From an uncultured Bacteroidota bacterium (GTDB taxonomy: Bacteria; Bacteroidota; Bacteroidia; Flavobacteriales; Flavobacteriaceae), in the NCBI GenBank assembly GCA_902610105.1, contig CACLUN010000010.1:1-23286 (forward strand): a stretch of 23,286 nucleotides of DNA. The letters are read 5' to 3'. Made by a program: the position numbers and the translations under genes. Shown one piece after another: positions 9,361 through 16,206 of the stretch (positions within the stretch are counted from its first letter, which is position 1; every line of letters begins with the position of its first letter). Under the pieces are notes generated by a model. That model had not been told where the DNA came from. It saw nothing but the letters and a program-made list of their open reading frames with translations, and searched no databases.

Positions 9361-9984
9361 TATTTTTAGAAACTTATCTCTAGAAATCTCCTCTGCACCC
9401 ATACTTTTTAAATGTTCAGAAGGTACTTGGCAATCAATAAACCTATAGTTGTTTTTTTTTAGCTCATGAGATAAACTAACCAATGCAAATTTACTTGCGT
9501 TAGTAAATTTTGAAAACATACTTTCACCGCAAAAAACATCTCCAAGATCCAGTCCATATAAACCCCCAACAATTTCACTGTTTTTCCAAACCTCTACTGA
9601 TATTGCTAAACCTATTTCGTGTAACTTAATAAATGATTTTTTTAAACCTGGTGTTATCCAAGTTCCTTTTTGACCAAGTCTTTTTATATTTGAACATGAA
9701 TTGATTACTTCTTCAAAATCATTATTAAATGTAACTTTTAGAGTGGTTTTTTTGATAAAGGATTTTAAACTTTTCGAAACTTTTATTTTTTCAGGATATA
9801 AGACCATCCTTGGATCAGGTGACCACCAAAGTAGATCATCATCTGATTCAAACCATGGGAAAATCCCATTTTTATATGCTTTAATTATTCTTTGGGGGTT
9901 TAGATCACCACCATAAGCTACAACACCATGGCTGTCTGCGCTTCTGGGTGAGGGGAAAACAAAATCTTCACCAAGTCTGACCAT
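9349..9984 (-). CDS. aat: Leucyl/phenylalanyl-tRNA--protein transferase
   Basis: Aat transfers Leu or Phe from aminoacyl-tRNA to proteins with N-terminal Arg or Lys, creating N-degrons for ClpS/ClpAP. The 211-residue protein shows the family landmarks: GVVAYGGDLNPQRIIKAYKNG, GIFPWF, LLWWSPDPRMVL and VGGLYGLDLGDVFCGESMFS. The length is normal. It is the last gene of the greA-HIT-DUF3127-aat operon, with its ATG three bases after the DUF3127 stop. Its 3' end overlaps truB by 12 bases. Confidence 0.95.
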   Translation of the reverse strand: MVRLGEDFVFPSPRSADSHGVVAYGGDLNPQRIIKAYKNGIFPWFESDDDLLWWSPDPRMVLYPEKIKVSKSLKSFIKKTTLKVTFNNDFEEVINSCSNIKRLGQKGTWITPGLKKSFIKLHEIGLAISVEVWKNSEIVGGLYGLDLGDVFCGESMFSKFTNASKFALVSLSHELKKNNYRFIDCQVPSEHLKSMGAEEISRDKFLKILIK

Positions 9985-9987
9985 CTT

Positions 9988-10359
9988 TTAAAATGGAAGA
10001 TCATCAGGTTCTTTATTGGTTTCTTGGCTAGTACCCAAGTCTTCTTTTGTTGGGATTGGTGGGAGCTGAGGATCATAATTTTCTTCAATCTTTTCAATCC
10101 TCCAACCTTGAATAGAATTAAAATACTTAACTTCGTTTTCTTTATTTGTCCATTCTCTCCCTCGAATATTAATATCTATTTTTACTAACTCCCCAACTTG
10201 AAATGAATCTAAGATTTCACATCTATCTTGTACAAATTCAACTAAAATATTTTGCGGATATTGCTCTTGAGTGGTAACTACCAATTCTCTTTTTCTAAAA
10301 CCATTGGACCCATACTCCTTGGTTTCATCAATTAATTTTATTTTTCCTGATATATTCAT
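9988..10359 (-). CDS. DUF3127 protein, OB-fold/SSB-like, with SSB-type acidic tail
   Basis: This 123-residue protein matches DUF3127, a Bacteroidetes family of uncharacterised function. The first 95 or so residues look like a beta-rich OB-type domain (start MNISGKIKLIDETKEYGSNG, then KRELVVTT and LVEFVQDRCEIL, ending at IQGWRIEKI). A disordered linker rich in Pro, Glu and Asn leads to a final DDLPF. That tip resembles the DDDIPF end of bacterial single-stranded DNA-binding protein, which docks repair and replication partners. No signal peptide is present, so it is cytoplasmic. It lies between the HIT gene and aat in one operon. The family call is fairly secure; any nucleic-acid role is inference from fold impression and tail. 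Confidence 0.8.
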   Translation of the reverse strand: MNISGKIKLIDETKEYGSNGFRKRELVVTTQEQYPQNILVEFVQDRCEILDSFQVGELVKIDINIRGREWTNKENEVKYFNSIQGWRIEKIEENYDPQLPPIPTKEDLGTSQETNKEPDDLPF

Positions 10360-10361
10360 CG

Positions 10362-10754
10362 TTAATTTAAATTACTTTTTATTTTATTACACACTTGTTC
10401 AAAACTAATTTTTTTCAATTCTAAGTTATTAGAAAAATTTAAATCATTCATATTATTAATTGGAATTAAATGAACATGAACGTGGGGAACTTCCAAACCT
10501 ACTACGGACATTGCCACTCGTTCACAATCAACAGATTTTTTTATGGCTAGTGCAACTCTTTTTGAAAATTTCATTAATGATAGATATTCTTCATCTGATA
10601 AATCAAAAATATAGTCAATCTCTTTCTTCAAGATGCATAAAGTGTGTCCATACGAATTGGGATTTATATCTAAAAAAGCTAGACAATCATCTGATTCGTC
10701 AACCTTATAACACGGTATATCACCTCTTATTATTTTTGTAAATATAGATGCCAA
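10362..10754 (-). CDS. HIT family nucleotide-binding hydrolase
   Basis: This is a histidine triad protein of the Hint branch, which hydrolyses nucleoside phosphoramidates or related nucleotides. The 130-residue protein carries the triad as H91-V-H93-V-H95 in VPHVHVHLIPI, plus the N-terminal FTKIIRGDIPCYKV and FLDINPNSYGHTLCI segments typical of the family. C15 and C40 are present but the full zinc-binding set of some HIT proteins is not evident. It starts three bases after the greA stop and ends two bases before DUF3127, so it is part of the greA operon. The exact substrate cannot be told from sequence. Confidence 0.94.
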   Translation of the reverse strand: MASIFTKIIRGDIPCYKVDESDDCLAFLDINPNSYGHTLCILKKEIDYIFDLSDEEYLSLMKFSKRVALAIKKSVDCERVAMSVVGLEVPHVHVHLIPINNMNDLNFSNNLELKKISFEQVCNKIKSNLN

Positions 10755-10757
10755 AAA

Positions 10758-11228
10758 TTATCTGTTAATTGATAATATTTCAAATTTTAGTTTTCCATTG
10801 GGAACACAAATTTCAGCGAAATCTCCAACTGACTTTCCTAGTAAACCTTTTCCGATTGGGGAATTTACTGAGATCTTTCCGCTCCTGAGATCAGCCTCAC
10901 TTTCAGCAACAAGCTGATATTCAACAGTTGCTCCATTTAACTGGTTTTTAATTTTAACTTTTGATAATACAAGAATTTTTGATGTATCTAATTGTGATTC
11001 ATCAATCAATCGTGCATTAGAAAGTGTTTCCTCAAGTTTAGAAATTTTAAGCTCTAAAAGTCCTTGCGCTTCCTTGGCAGCATCATATTCAGCATTTTCA
11101 CTTAAATCTCCTTTATCTCTAGCTTCAGCAATTGCTTTTGATGCATTTGGTCTTTCAATATCCTTGAGCTGATTTAACTCAGCTCTTAATTTATCCAGTC
11201 CTTCTTGAGTATAATAATTAATTCCCAT
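10758..11228 (-). CDS. greA: Transcription elongation factor GreA
   Basis: GreA enters the RNA polymerase secondary channel and stimulates cleavage of backtracked transcripts. The 156-residue protein has the N-terminal coiled coil with its acidic tip (DLSENAEYD, D41 and E44) and a C-terminal FKBP-like domain with the usual SPIGKGLLGK. An upstream in-frame ATG at 11270 would add 14 residues, but it lies beside the -7 box and before the leader hairpin. The ATG at 11228 gives the standard MGINYYTQEGLDKL start and is chosen. It is the first gene of the greA-HIT-DUF3127-aat operon. A hairpin plus T-tract in its short leader suggests attenuation. Confidence 0.96.
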   Translation of the reverse strand: MGINYYTQEGLDKLRAELNQLKDIERPNASKAIAEARDKGDLSENAEYDAAKEAQGLLELKISKLEETLSNARLIDESQLDTSKILVLSKVKIKNQLNGATVEYQLVAESEADLRSGKISVNSPIGKGLLGKSVGDFAEICVPNGKLKFEILSINR

Positions 11229-11231
11229 ATT

Positions 11232-11254
11232 AAAAAAAATCCTCTTATAAGAGG
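11232..11254 (-). terminator. Hairpin plus T8 in the greA leader (candidate attenuator)
   Basis: On the minus strand the leader contains the perfect palindrome CCTCTTATAAGAGG (11241-11254), which folds as a 5-bp stem with a TATA loop. It is followed by one A and eight T residues (11232-11239), ending three bases before the greA ATG. This is the layout of an intrinsic terminator within the leader. The stem is short, so termination would probably be partial. Confidence 0.5.
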
Positions 11255-11267
11255 TCGAACTAATATA

Positions 11268-11301
11268 CAAATTTATAAGTGTTATTTAATTAAATTTACA
11301 A
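11268..11301 (-). promoter_or_regulatory. greA promoter
   Basis: On the minus strand, TTG (11299-11301), 23 bases, then TAAATTTG (11268-11275) fits TTG-N17-23-TAnnTTTG, at the long end of the spacer range. Transcription would begin near 11262, giving a leader of roughly 30-35 bases that holds the hairpin described above. Confidence 0.6.
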
Positions 11302-11309
11302 TCACTGTT

Positions 11310-11729
11310 ATGAAAAACTATTTGATTATATTTTTTGTTCTAGTTAGTTGTGAAAATGAACAATCAGCTTACAACCCTTATTTACCAGATATTAGTTTTG
11401 AGAGAATAATTAATTTAAATCTTCCTAGTTATGATAATTTAAATTTTACTGGAGGATCTGTTACTATTGATGGCCTTGGAGTTTGTGGTGTAATATTATT
11501 TAATTTTAATGACGATATTTTAGCTTGGGAGGCTTGTGACCCAAACCACAAAAAAAGAGATGATTGCCCAAAACTTGAAATTGACGGAGTTCAAGCAAAA
11601 TGTAATTGTGTAGGTAACATATATAGTCTTGCTACTGGACAATTACTCAACAGTAATACCACATCAAATTACCCATTAATTCGTTACAAAACTGAACGAA
11701 TTGGTAACAGCCTCAGAATTTACAACTAA
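11310..11729 (+). CDS. Rieske-like small lipoprotein
   Basis: This 139-residue protein begins with a lipoprotein signal (MKNYLIIFFVLVSC, lipobox LVSC, lipidated C14), so it is predicted to be membrane-anchored outside the cytoplasm. The body resembles small Flavobacteriaceae proteins often annotated as Rieske [2Fe-2S]-like: NPYLPDISF, a GGSVTI segment, WEACDPNH and KCNCVGNIYSLATGQLL. Canonical Rieske ligands (C-x-H ... C-x2-H) are not present; instead C76-x3-H80 and C98-x-C100 occur, with C59 and C86 as extra cysteines. The ATG at 11310 is chosen because it starts the signal peptide. The gene diverges from greA and shares four bases (CTAA) with the convergent receptor gene. Family resemblance is fair; metal binding is unproven. 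Confidence 0.75.
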   Translation: MKNYLIIFFVLVSCENEQSAYNPYLPDISFERIINLNLPSYDNLNFTGGSVTIDGLGVCGVILFNFNDDILAWEACDPNHKKRDDCPKLEIDGVQAKCNCVGNIYSLATGQLLNSNTTSNYPLIRYKTERIGNSLRIYN

Positions 11730-13885
11730 AATTTAAAAGTAAATCCCGCTAAAAAATTTCTTGTGGCTTGAGGATAATATCCAGCACCATCTAATGTTCT
11801 TATCTGACCTGGAGTACTCCATGTATCATCATATGTATAATAATATCCATTTGAGATATATTCTTTATTAAACAAATTATTTATTAATAAATTAATTGAA
11901 ATAGATTCAAAAATTTTATTTGGTTCTAAGAAATATGAAATACCCATATCATTCACAAAATAACTATCAAGAATTGAATTAGGCTGATCAGTGTTACTCA
12001 TATACTGTTTACCAACATATTTAGATAAAAAAGTAAAGCTTAAATTTTCAGAGTATTTGTAGTTAAGACTATTTGAACCAATAAATGATGGGGAAAAAGA
12101 AATGTTTGTTTTTCCATAATTATATAATGCCCCATCAACCATTGAAAATATATTTTTGTTCTTGTTTGAACTTAAAGTAATATTTGTTTGTACTGAAAAT
12201 AAATCTGATAATTTAATTAAATTTTCAATTTCTAATCCAATCCTAGAACTTGAGCCGCTGTTTGTTCTTTTAGGATTCCCAACATCATCGATTTCGCCTG
12301 TCAAAACTAGCTGTTCGTCATAAAGCATAAAGTAACTATTTAGGTTAAGTAGAATATTTTCATTTCTAAACCGCCATCCTATTTCTATATCATTTAACCT
12401 TTCAGGCTTAATGTCGGAATTACTTTCAAAATCTGTTCTATTTGGTTCTCTGTTCGCTCGAGCGTATGAAGCATAAATTAATGAACTTGAGTTCAACTTA
12501 TAGGATAATCCAATTTTGGGATTGAAAAAATTGTATGATTTATCTAAAACCATATTGATCAAATCTGATGTAATTCCAGATGTATTATATTTTATTCCTC
12601 TAAACTGTACATCAGTATATAATTCTGTTTTTTCATTAAGAGAATACAGCAGTTTAGCAAAAAAACTTAAGTCCTTTTTTTTACCAAGACCCTCATAATA
12701 CCTATCCCTTATTTCACCAATATTACTAAGACTACGAGCCCAAATTACCTCTCCGTAATGATCTCCAATATAGGAACTGTAAGAACTACTTAACGTTAAG
12801 TCAATCTTATCCTTGATATAATTAATTGAGCTATTTAAAACATAAAAATCATTGTCTAACCATCTTCTTCTTATTAGGTCTGTCGTTCCGGTTTCTTTAC
12901 CATTACTATCAATATCTGATTTAACAATTCCGTCATATGTATTAATATCCTCCTCCTCTTTATATTGTTCGAAATAACCTCTTCCATAGGTGTAATTTAA
13001 TCCTAAATTAAATGACCAATAATTATTTATTTTTTCATTCCAATGCAACTGAAAGTGATCTTGCTTATAATTATCGATTTCATTTTCATAAGTAAGTGGA
13101 TTTTGACGTCTATTTTCCAGAACTTGATCCATAGATAAGCCATCCCATGCTTGATACGTTCTTTCATATCCACCAAATGATATAGCCTTGATTAATGTAC
13201 CTCCATTTGTGTAAGCACCTTGGATAAAGTATGATTTAAGATCAGAATAGGCCCTGTCAACATATCCATCAGAATCAATCTTTGATAACCTCCCGGATAG
13301 CTCAAAATGATCATTAATCTTCCCCGTACTAAACTTAATCGTATTTTTTAGTGTGTTATAACTTCCAAAACTGCTTGATAGCTCAGCAAAAGGTTGATCT
13401 GAAACAATATCCGTTAAAATATTAATACTTGCTCCAAAAGCGCCAGAGCCATTTGTTGATGTCCCAATACCTCGTTGAACTTGTAGGCTTTCAATTGATG
13501 AGCTAAAATCTGGTAAATTAACCCAAAATGTACCCATTGACTCAGGATCATTAAATGGAATTCCATTTATTGTGATATTTGTAGATTGTGGACTGACTCC
13601 TCTAATCCTAATTCCTGTGTAACCTATTCCAGCACCTGCATCAGATGTTGTAACAACAGATGGTAAAAAATTTAATAAAATTGGAAGATCTTGTCCAAGA
13701 TTTTTTGATTCTAAATCCTTTTTATCAACGTTTGTAAAACTAATTGGTGACGAAAATTTAGCACGAATACCTTTAACTATGACTTCATCTAAGTCTTGTA
13801 ATGTTGTTTGTAGCGTATCATTAATAATTTCTTGTGAACTAATAAAATTAGAAATAAGAAACACCGCTAATAAAAATTTTTTCAT
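11726..13885 (-). CDS. TonB-dependent receptor under TPP riboswitch (predicted thiamine receptor)
   Basis: This 719-residue outer-membrane receptor has a signal peptide (MKKFLLAVFLISNFISSQE), a TonB-box-like LDEVIV at 32-37, a plug domain (about 45-160, with RIRGVSPQSTNITINGIPFNDPES and VQRGIGTSTNGSGAFGASINI) and a beta barrel ending in the aromatic residue F (TFKF). By sequence alone it looks like a ferric-siderophore or ferric-citrate type receptor, and it lacks the N-terminal carboxypeptidase-like domain of SusC proteins. However, its leader is a clear TPP riboswitch, so the likely cargo is thiamine or a derivative, as proposed for TPP-riboswitch-linked receptors of Bacteroidetes. Energy would come from TonB-ExbBD elsewhere. 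It is apparently transcribed alone and overlaps the convergent lipoprotein gene by four bases. Confidence 0.88.
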   Translation of the reverse strand: MKKFLLAVFLISNFISSQEIINDTLQTTLQDLDEVIVKGIRAKFSSPISFTNVDKKDLESKNLGQDLPILLNFLPSVVTTSDAGAGIGYTGIRIRGVSPQSTNITINGIPFNDPESMGTFWVNLPDFSSSIESLQVQRGIGTSTNGSGAFGASINILTDIVSDQPFAELSSSFGSYNTLKNTIKFSTGKINDHFELSGRLSKIDSDGYVDRAYSDLKSYFIQGAYTNGGTLIKAISFGGYERTYQAWDGLSMDQVLENRRQNPLTYENEIDNYKQDHFQLHWNEKINNYWSFNLGLNYTYGRGYFEQYKEEEDINTYDGIVKSDIDSNGKETGTTDLIRRRWLDNDFYVLNSSINYIKDKIDLTLSSSYSSYIGDHYGEVIWARSLSNIGEIRDRYYEGLGKKKDLSFFAKLLYSLNEKTELYTDVQFRGIKYNTSGITSDLINMVLDKSYNFFNPKIGLSYKLNSSSLIYASYARANREPNRTDFESNSDIKPERLNDIEIGWRFRNENILLNLNSYFMLYDEQLVLTGEIDDVGNPKRTNSGSSSRIGLEIENLIKLSDLFSVQTNITLSSNKNKNIFSMVDGALYNYGKTNISFSPSFIGSNSLNYKYSENLSFTFLSKYVGKQYMSNTDQPNSILDSYFVNDMGISYFLEPNKIFESISINLLINNLFNKEYISNGYYYTYDDTWSTPGQIRTLDGAGYYPQATRNFLAGFTFKF

Positions 13886-13921
13886 AATTATAATATTAAC
13901 GGGGTAATAATTAAGTGAGTG
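13886..13921 (-). promoter_or_regulatory. Probable expression platform of the TPP riboswitch
   Basis: Between aptamer and start codon lies an ACCCC (minus strand, plus coordinates 13901-13905) complementary to the aptamer's 5' GGGGT (13980-13984). It sits in the loop of a possible AATTAT/ATAATT hairpin (13907-13912 with 13886-13891) whose 3' arm directly abuts the ATG. Alternative pairing could couple ligand binding to translation start. There is no T-tract, so transcription termination is unlikely. This is inference from complementarity only. Confidence 0.4.
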
Positions 13922-13990
13922 TCATTTTCCTTACAAAAATTACTTTGTCAGGTTCAATGGGTATAATCTCAGCCTAAGCACCCCAAATTC
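13922..13990 (-). promoter_or_regulatory. TPP (thiamine pyrophosphate) riboswitch aptamer
   Basis: Read on the minus strand, the segment carries the conserved thi-box elements in order: GGGGTGC, GGCTGAGA, ACCC, GAACCTGA and GTAAGGAA. The P2 helix is GGGGT/ACCC; the variable P3 arm is reduced to a tiny GC-TTAG-GC hairpin; P4/P5 form from CCTGACAAA and TTTGTAAGG. The aptamer lies 37 bases upstream of the receptor start. TPP riboswitches repress thiamine synthesis and uptake genes when TPP is plentiful, so the receptor is expected to be induced under thiamine limitation. Confidence 0.93.
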
Positions 13991-13994
13991 ATAA

Positions 13995-14002
13995 CAAAGT
14001 TA
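13995..14002 (-). promoter_or_regulatory. -7 box of the riboswitch-receptor transcript
   Basis: TAACTTTG on the minus strand is an exact TAnnTTTG match, placed so that transcription starts right before the aptamer. The only nearby TTG (14017-14019) gives a spacer of 14, shorter than usual, and lies in the loop of the upstream terminator. Confidence 0.6.
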
Positions 14003-14003
14003 A

Positions 14004-14032
14004 AAAAAAAAGGGCACAAGGCCCTTTTTTTT
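14004..14032 (-). terminator. Intrinsic terminator downstream of the metal receptor gene
   Basis: A 12-bp hairpin, AAAAAAAAGGGC / GCCCTTTTTTTT with a 5-base loop, is followed by further T residues on the minus strand and flanked by A/T runs on both sides, so it may work in both directions. It begins 13 bases after the receptor stop (14046) and separates that transcript from the riboswitch unit. Confidence 0.8.
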
Positions 14033-14045
14033 GAGTTAATTCATA

Positions 14046-16160
14046 CTAGAAGGAATATTTCAAACCTACAGAGATATTTCTACCCATATCATGTAAATTT
14101 AAATTTTTCAATCTTGATAAGTGATCAACATATTCAGTATCAAATAAATTTTCCACTTCCCAAAATAAGTCTAAATCATTATTTCCAGCTTTTAAAACAT
14201 AAGAGCCTGATACATCAACCAAACTGTAAGAATCAGTCGGTGTCTCAAAATCAGCTACTGAATTTTGACTTCCTTTACTTAACAAGCCAATTTCATAAAC
14301 TCCAGATTTTTCGAAATCAAAATTAAAATTCACTTTAAAAGCTAAAGGTGAAATCATTGGAAGATCACCCCCATCTTTAATTTTTCCCTGAAGATATTCT
14401 AGAGAAGTGTTATATGAAAGCCAATTCAAATTAGTTTTTTTAGATAGAGTTAATTCAACCCCAAAAAGATTGGAATCATCCTGAACATAATTATATAGTG
14501 GCATTTCTTCAATTGAGGTTCCAGCAGGTTTTATGTATATATAATTATTAAGTGAATTGTTAAACACATCTAATCCAAAAGTAGTTTTTTCAGAGTATAT
14601 ATTAAATGAAGCATCAATTTGATTACTTTTTTCAACTCCCAAATTAGGATCACCTTTATCGTATCTAGCTACTCCGTGGTGTACCCCATCAGCAAATAAT
14701 TCAGACAAATTCGGTGCTCTGAAACCACTGGAGTAATTTAATCTTAGCACTGAAGATTTACCCATATTAGTCTTTAATCCAAAAGATGAAGTAAAGCTTG
14801 AATATGATTTATTAAATGAAGATAATTCAATATCTCTTTGGTCACTTCTCAGTCCAATCAATAAATCTAAACCATTTAACTTAAAGTTTGAGATTGCGTA
14901 AATACCAAAGTCCCTTTTCTCAGCATTAGGAATTAATTCCTCTTCTCCAAAATTGCTATTTTCTTGATTCATTATATTTCCACCAATAATTAGATTAAAC
15001 TTCTCACCTTTTGGAAACATATATTTTAAATCTAATGATGTTGTTTGAAGTTGCATATCTATATGAGCTTCACCCTCATGATCTTCATCATGATCATCAT
15101 CGTCATGATCATCATCATCCCCATCATCATGATCATCGTCATGATCATCATGACCTTCTTCATCATGATGCCCAAACTCTTTTCTTAGGTTATCAGAAAT
15201 TCCAAGTGTTACAACAAGTTCTGATTTATTAAACATGATAGAGTTTTTCCAGCTAATTACAGTGTTTTCAAGTTCTTGATAACTTTCCTCCTCATCACCA
15301 TGCTCATCTTCATGATCATCTTCATGATCATCTTCATCATCATGATCATCGTCGTGATCATCATCTCCATGGTCATCTTCATGATCATCATGTTCATCAC
15401 TGTGAGGAATTCCTAGGTTTGAGCTGTTAAAGTTCATTCTTAAATCTGAGGAAAAAGATTTTGAGTTGAAGCCAATACCAAATTTAAAATCTGTCATATC
15501 AAATTTAGTATTTTCAACAACCCCATCAGGGCTTTCATAATCACCAGCATCAATTATACTTGCCCTAGCAAGCAAACTAAATTTATTCATGGTAGTATTT
15601 ATACCTACGGATGAATTTATTCCAGAATAATTGGTGTTATATAAACTTTCAATATCTACCTTGAAATCATTTTCCAAAAGATAATCTTCAGGTGTAATGT
15701 ACAATACACCACCAATTGCATCGCTTCCATATAAAACAGACAATGGACCTTTAATTAATTCGATTGATGATATTCCAGATGTATGGATTTCTAAACCATG
15801 TTCATCTCCCCATTGCATATTTTCAAATCTTGTTCCTTGATATACAGTTACAACTCTGTTACCATTTAAACCTCTAATAGATGGTTTTTGAATGCCAGGT
15901 CCAGTTGTTATAAATGAAATACCGGGCGTGTTAAAAAGTGCTTTAGGAATTGATTGACTTTTCATAAAGCCTAGTTCTCCTAAGTTTACTTTATTTACTT
16001 TAATTACATTATTTTCAAGAGACTTACTAAAAGGTATTGATACAACAACGCCCTCAAGTGATACTGGTACGATTGTATCATTGGTAGCTTCTTGTGAATG
16101 TGTATGATTTATATTTAGAATAAATAATAATCCTAAAATTATATTGTATATTTTTTTCAT
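14046..16160 (-). CDS. ZnuD-like TonB-dependent receptor with two His/Asp-rich loops
   Basis: This 704-residue outer-membrane receptor is probably for zinc (or copper). It has a signal peptide (MKKIYNIILGLLFILNINHTHSQE), a TonB-box-like LEGVVVS (about 35-41), a plug domain (KPSIRGLNGNRVVTVYQGTRFENMQWGDEHG cut here into RGLNGNRVV and NMQWGDEHG; then ELIKGPLSVLYGSDAIGGV) and a barrel ending in F. Two loops are unusual: residues 253-287 and 331-366, each with nine His among mostly Asp and Glu, as DDH and DDDH repeats. His/Asp-rich loops of this kind occur in ZnuD-type zinc receptors. The upstream gene encodes another His-rich protein, supporting a metal role. Zinc versus copper cannot be settled here; a heme or siderophore role seems less likely. 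Confidence 0.85.
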   Translation of the reverse strand: MKKIYNIILGLLFILNINHTHSQEATNDTIVPVSLEGVVVSIPFSKSLENNVIKVNKVNLGELGFMKSQSIPKALFNTPGISFITTGPGIQKPSIRGLNGNRVVTVYQGTRFENMQWGDEHGLEIHTSGISSIELIKGPLSVLYGSDAIGGVLYITPEDYLLENDFKVDIESLYNTNYSGINSSVGINTTMNKFSLLARASIIDAGDYESPDGVVENTKFDMTDFKFGIGFNSKSFSSDLRMNFNSSNLGIPHSDEHDDHEDDHGDDDHDDDHDDEDDHEDDHEDEHGDEEESYQELENTVISWKNSIMFNKSELVVTLGISDNLRKEFGHHDEEGHDDHDDDHDDGDDDDHDDDDHDEDHEGEAHIDMQLQTTSLDLKYMFPKGEKFNLIIGGNIMNQENSNFGEEELIPNAEKRDFGIYAISNFKLNGLDLLIGLRSDQRDIELSSFNKSYSSFTSSFGLKTNMGKSSVLRLNYSSGFRAPNLSELFADGVHHGVARYDKGDPNLGVEKSNQIDASFNIYSEKTTFGLDVFNNSLNNYIYIKPAGTSIEEMPLYNYVQDDSNLFGVELTLSKKTNLNWLSYNTSLEYLQGKIKDGGDLPMISPLAFKVNFNFDFEKSGVYEIGLLSKGSQNSVADFETPTDSYSLVDVSGSYVLKAGNNDLDLFWEVENLFDTEYVDHLSRLKNLNLHDMGRNISVGLKYSF
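15067..15172. repeat. Degenerate CATGATCAT tandem repeats (receptor loop 2)
   Basis: Imperfect repetition of short units such as CATGATCAT and GATCATCAT within the receptor gene encodes the second His/Asp-rich loop (residues 331-366). The repeat unit keeps a multiple of three, so copy-number change would lengthen or shorten the loop without breaking the frame. Confidence 0.75.
15290..15405. repeat. Degenerate CATGATCAT tandem repeats (receptor loop 1)
   Basis: This is the second repeat tract in the same gene, with the same kind of unit (for example ATGATCATCTTC twice near 15311-15334). It encodes the loop at residues 253-287. The similarity to the tract at 15067-15172 could allow recombination or misassembly between them. 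Confidence 0.75.
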
Positions 16161-16206
16161 TTTTATTTATTTACGTTAATTGATTTTAATTTTTGTTTTG
16201 ATAAAA

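Noticed and set aside
11229..11270. 14-residue N-terminal extension of GreA from the ATG at 11270
   Set aside because: That ATG overlaps the -7 box, so it would lie upstream of the transcription start, and the extra residues do not resemble GreA.
13922..13990. tRNA-like fold before the receptor
   Set aside because: The conserved blocks are those of the TPP riboswitch; no anticodon arm or T-loop sequence is present.
15011..15232. Plus-strand open frame with an HDH-rich segment
   Set aside because: It is the complement of the His/Asp repeat tract of the minus-strand receptor; self-complementary CATGATCAT repeats produce a His-rich reading on both strands.
15067..15405. Possible CRISPR-like repeats
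   Set aside because: Units are short, contiguous and in frame with a receptor gene; no spacers of constant size and no cas genes.
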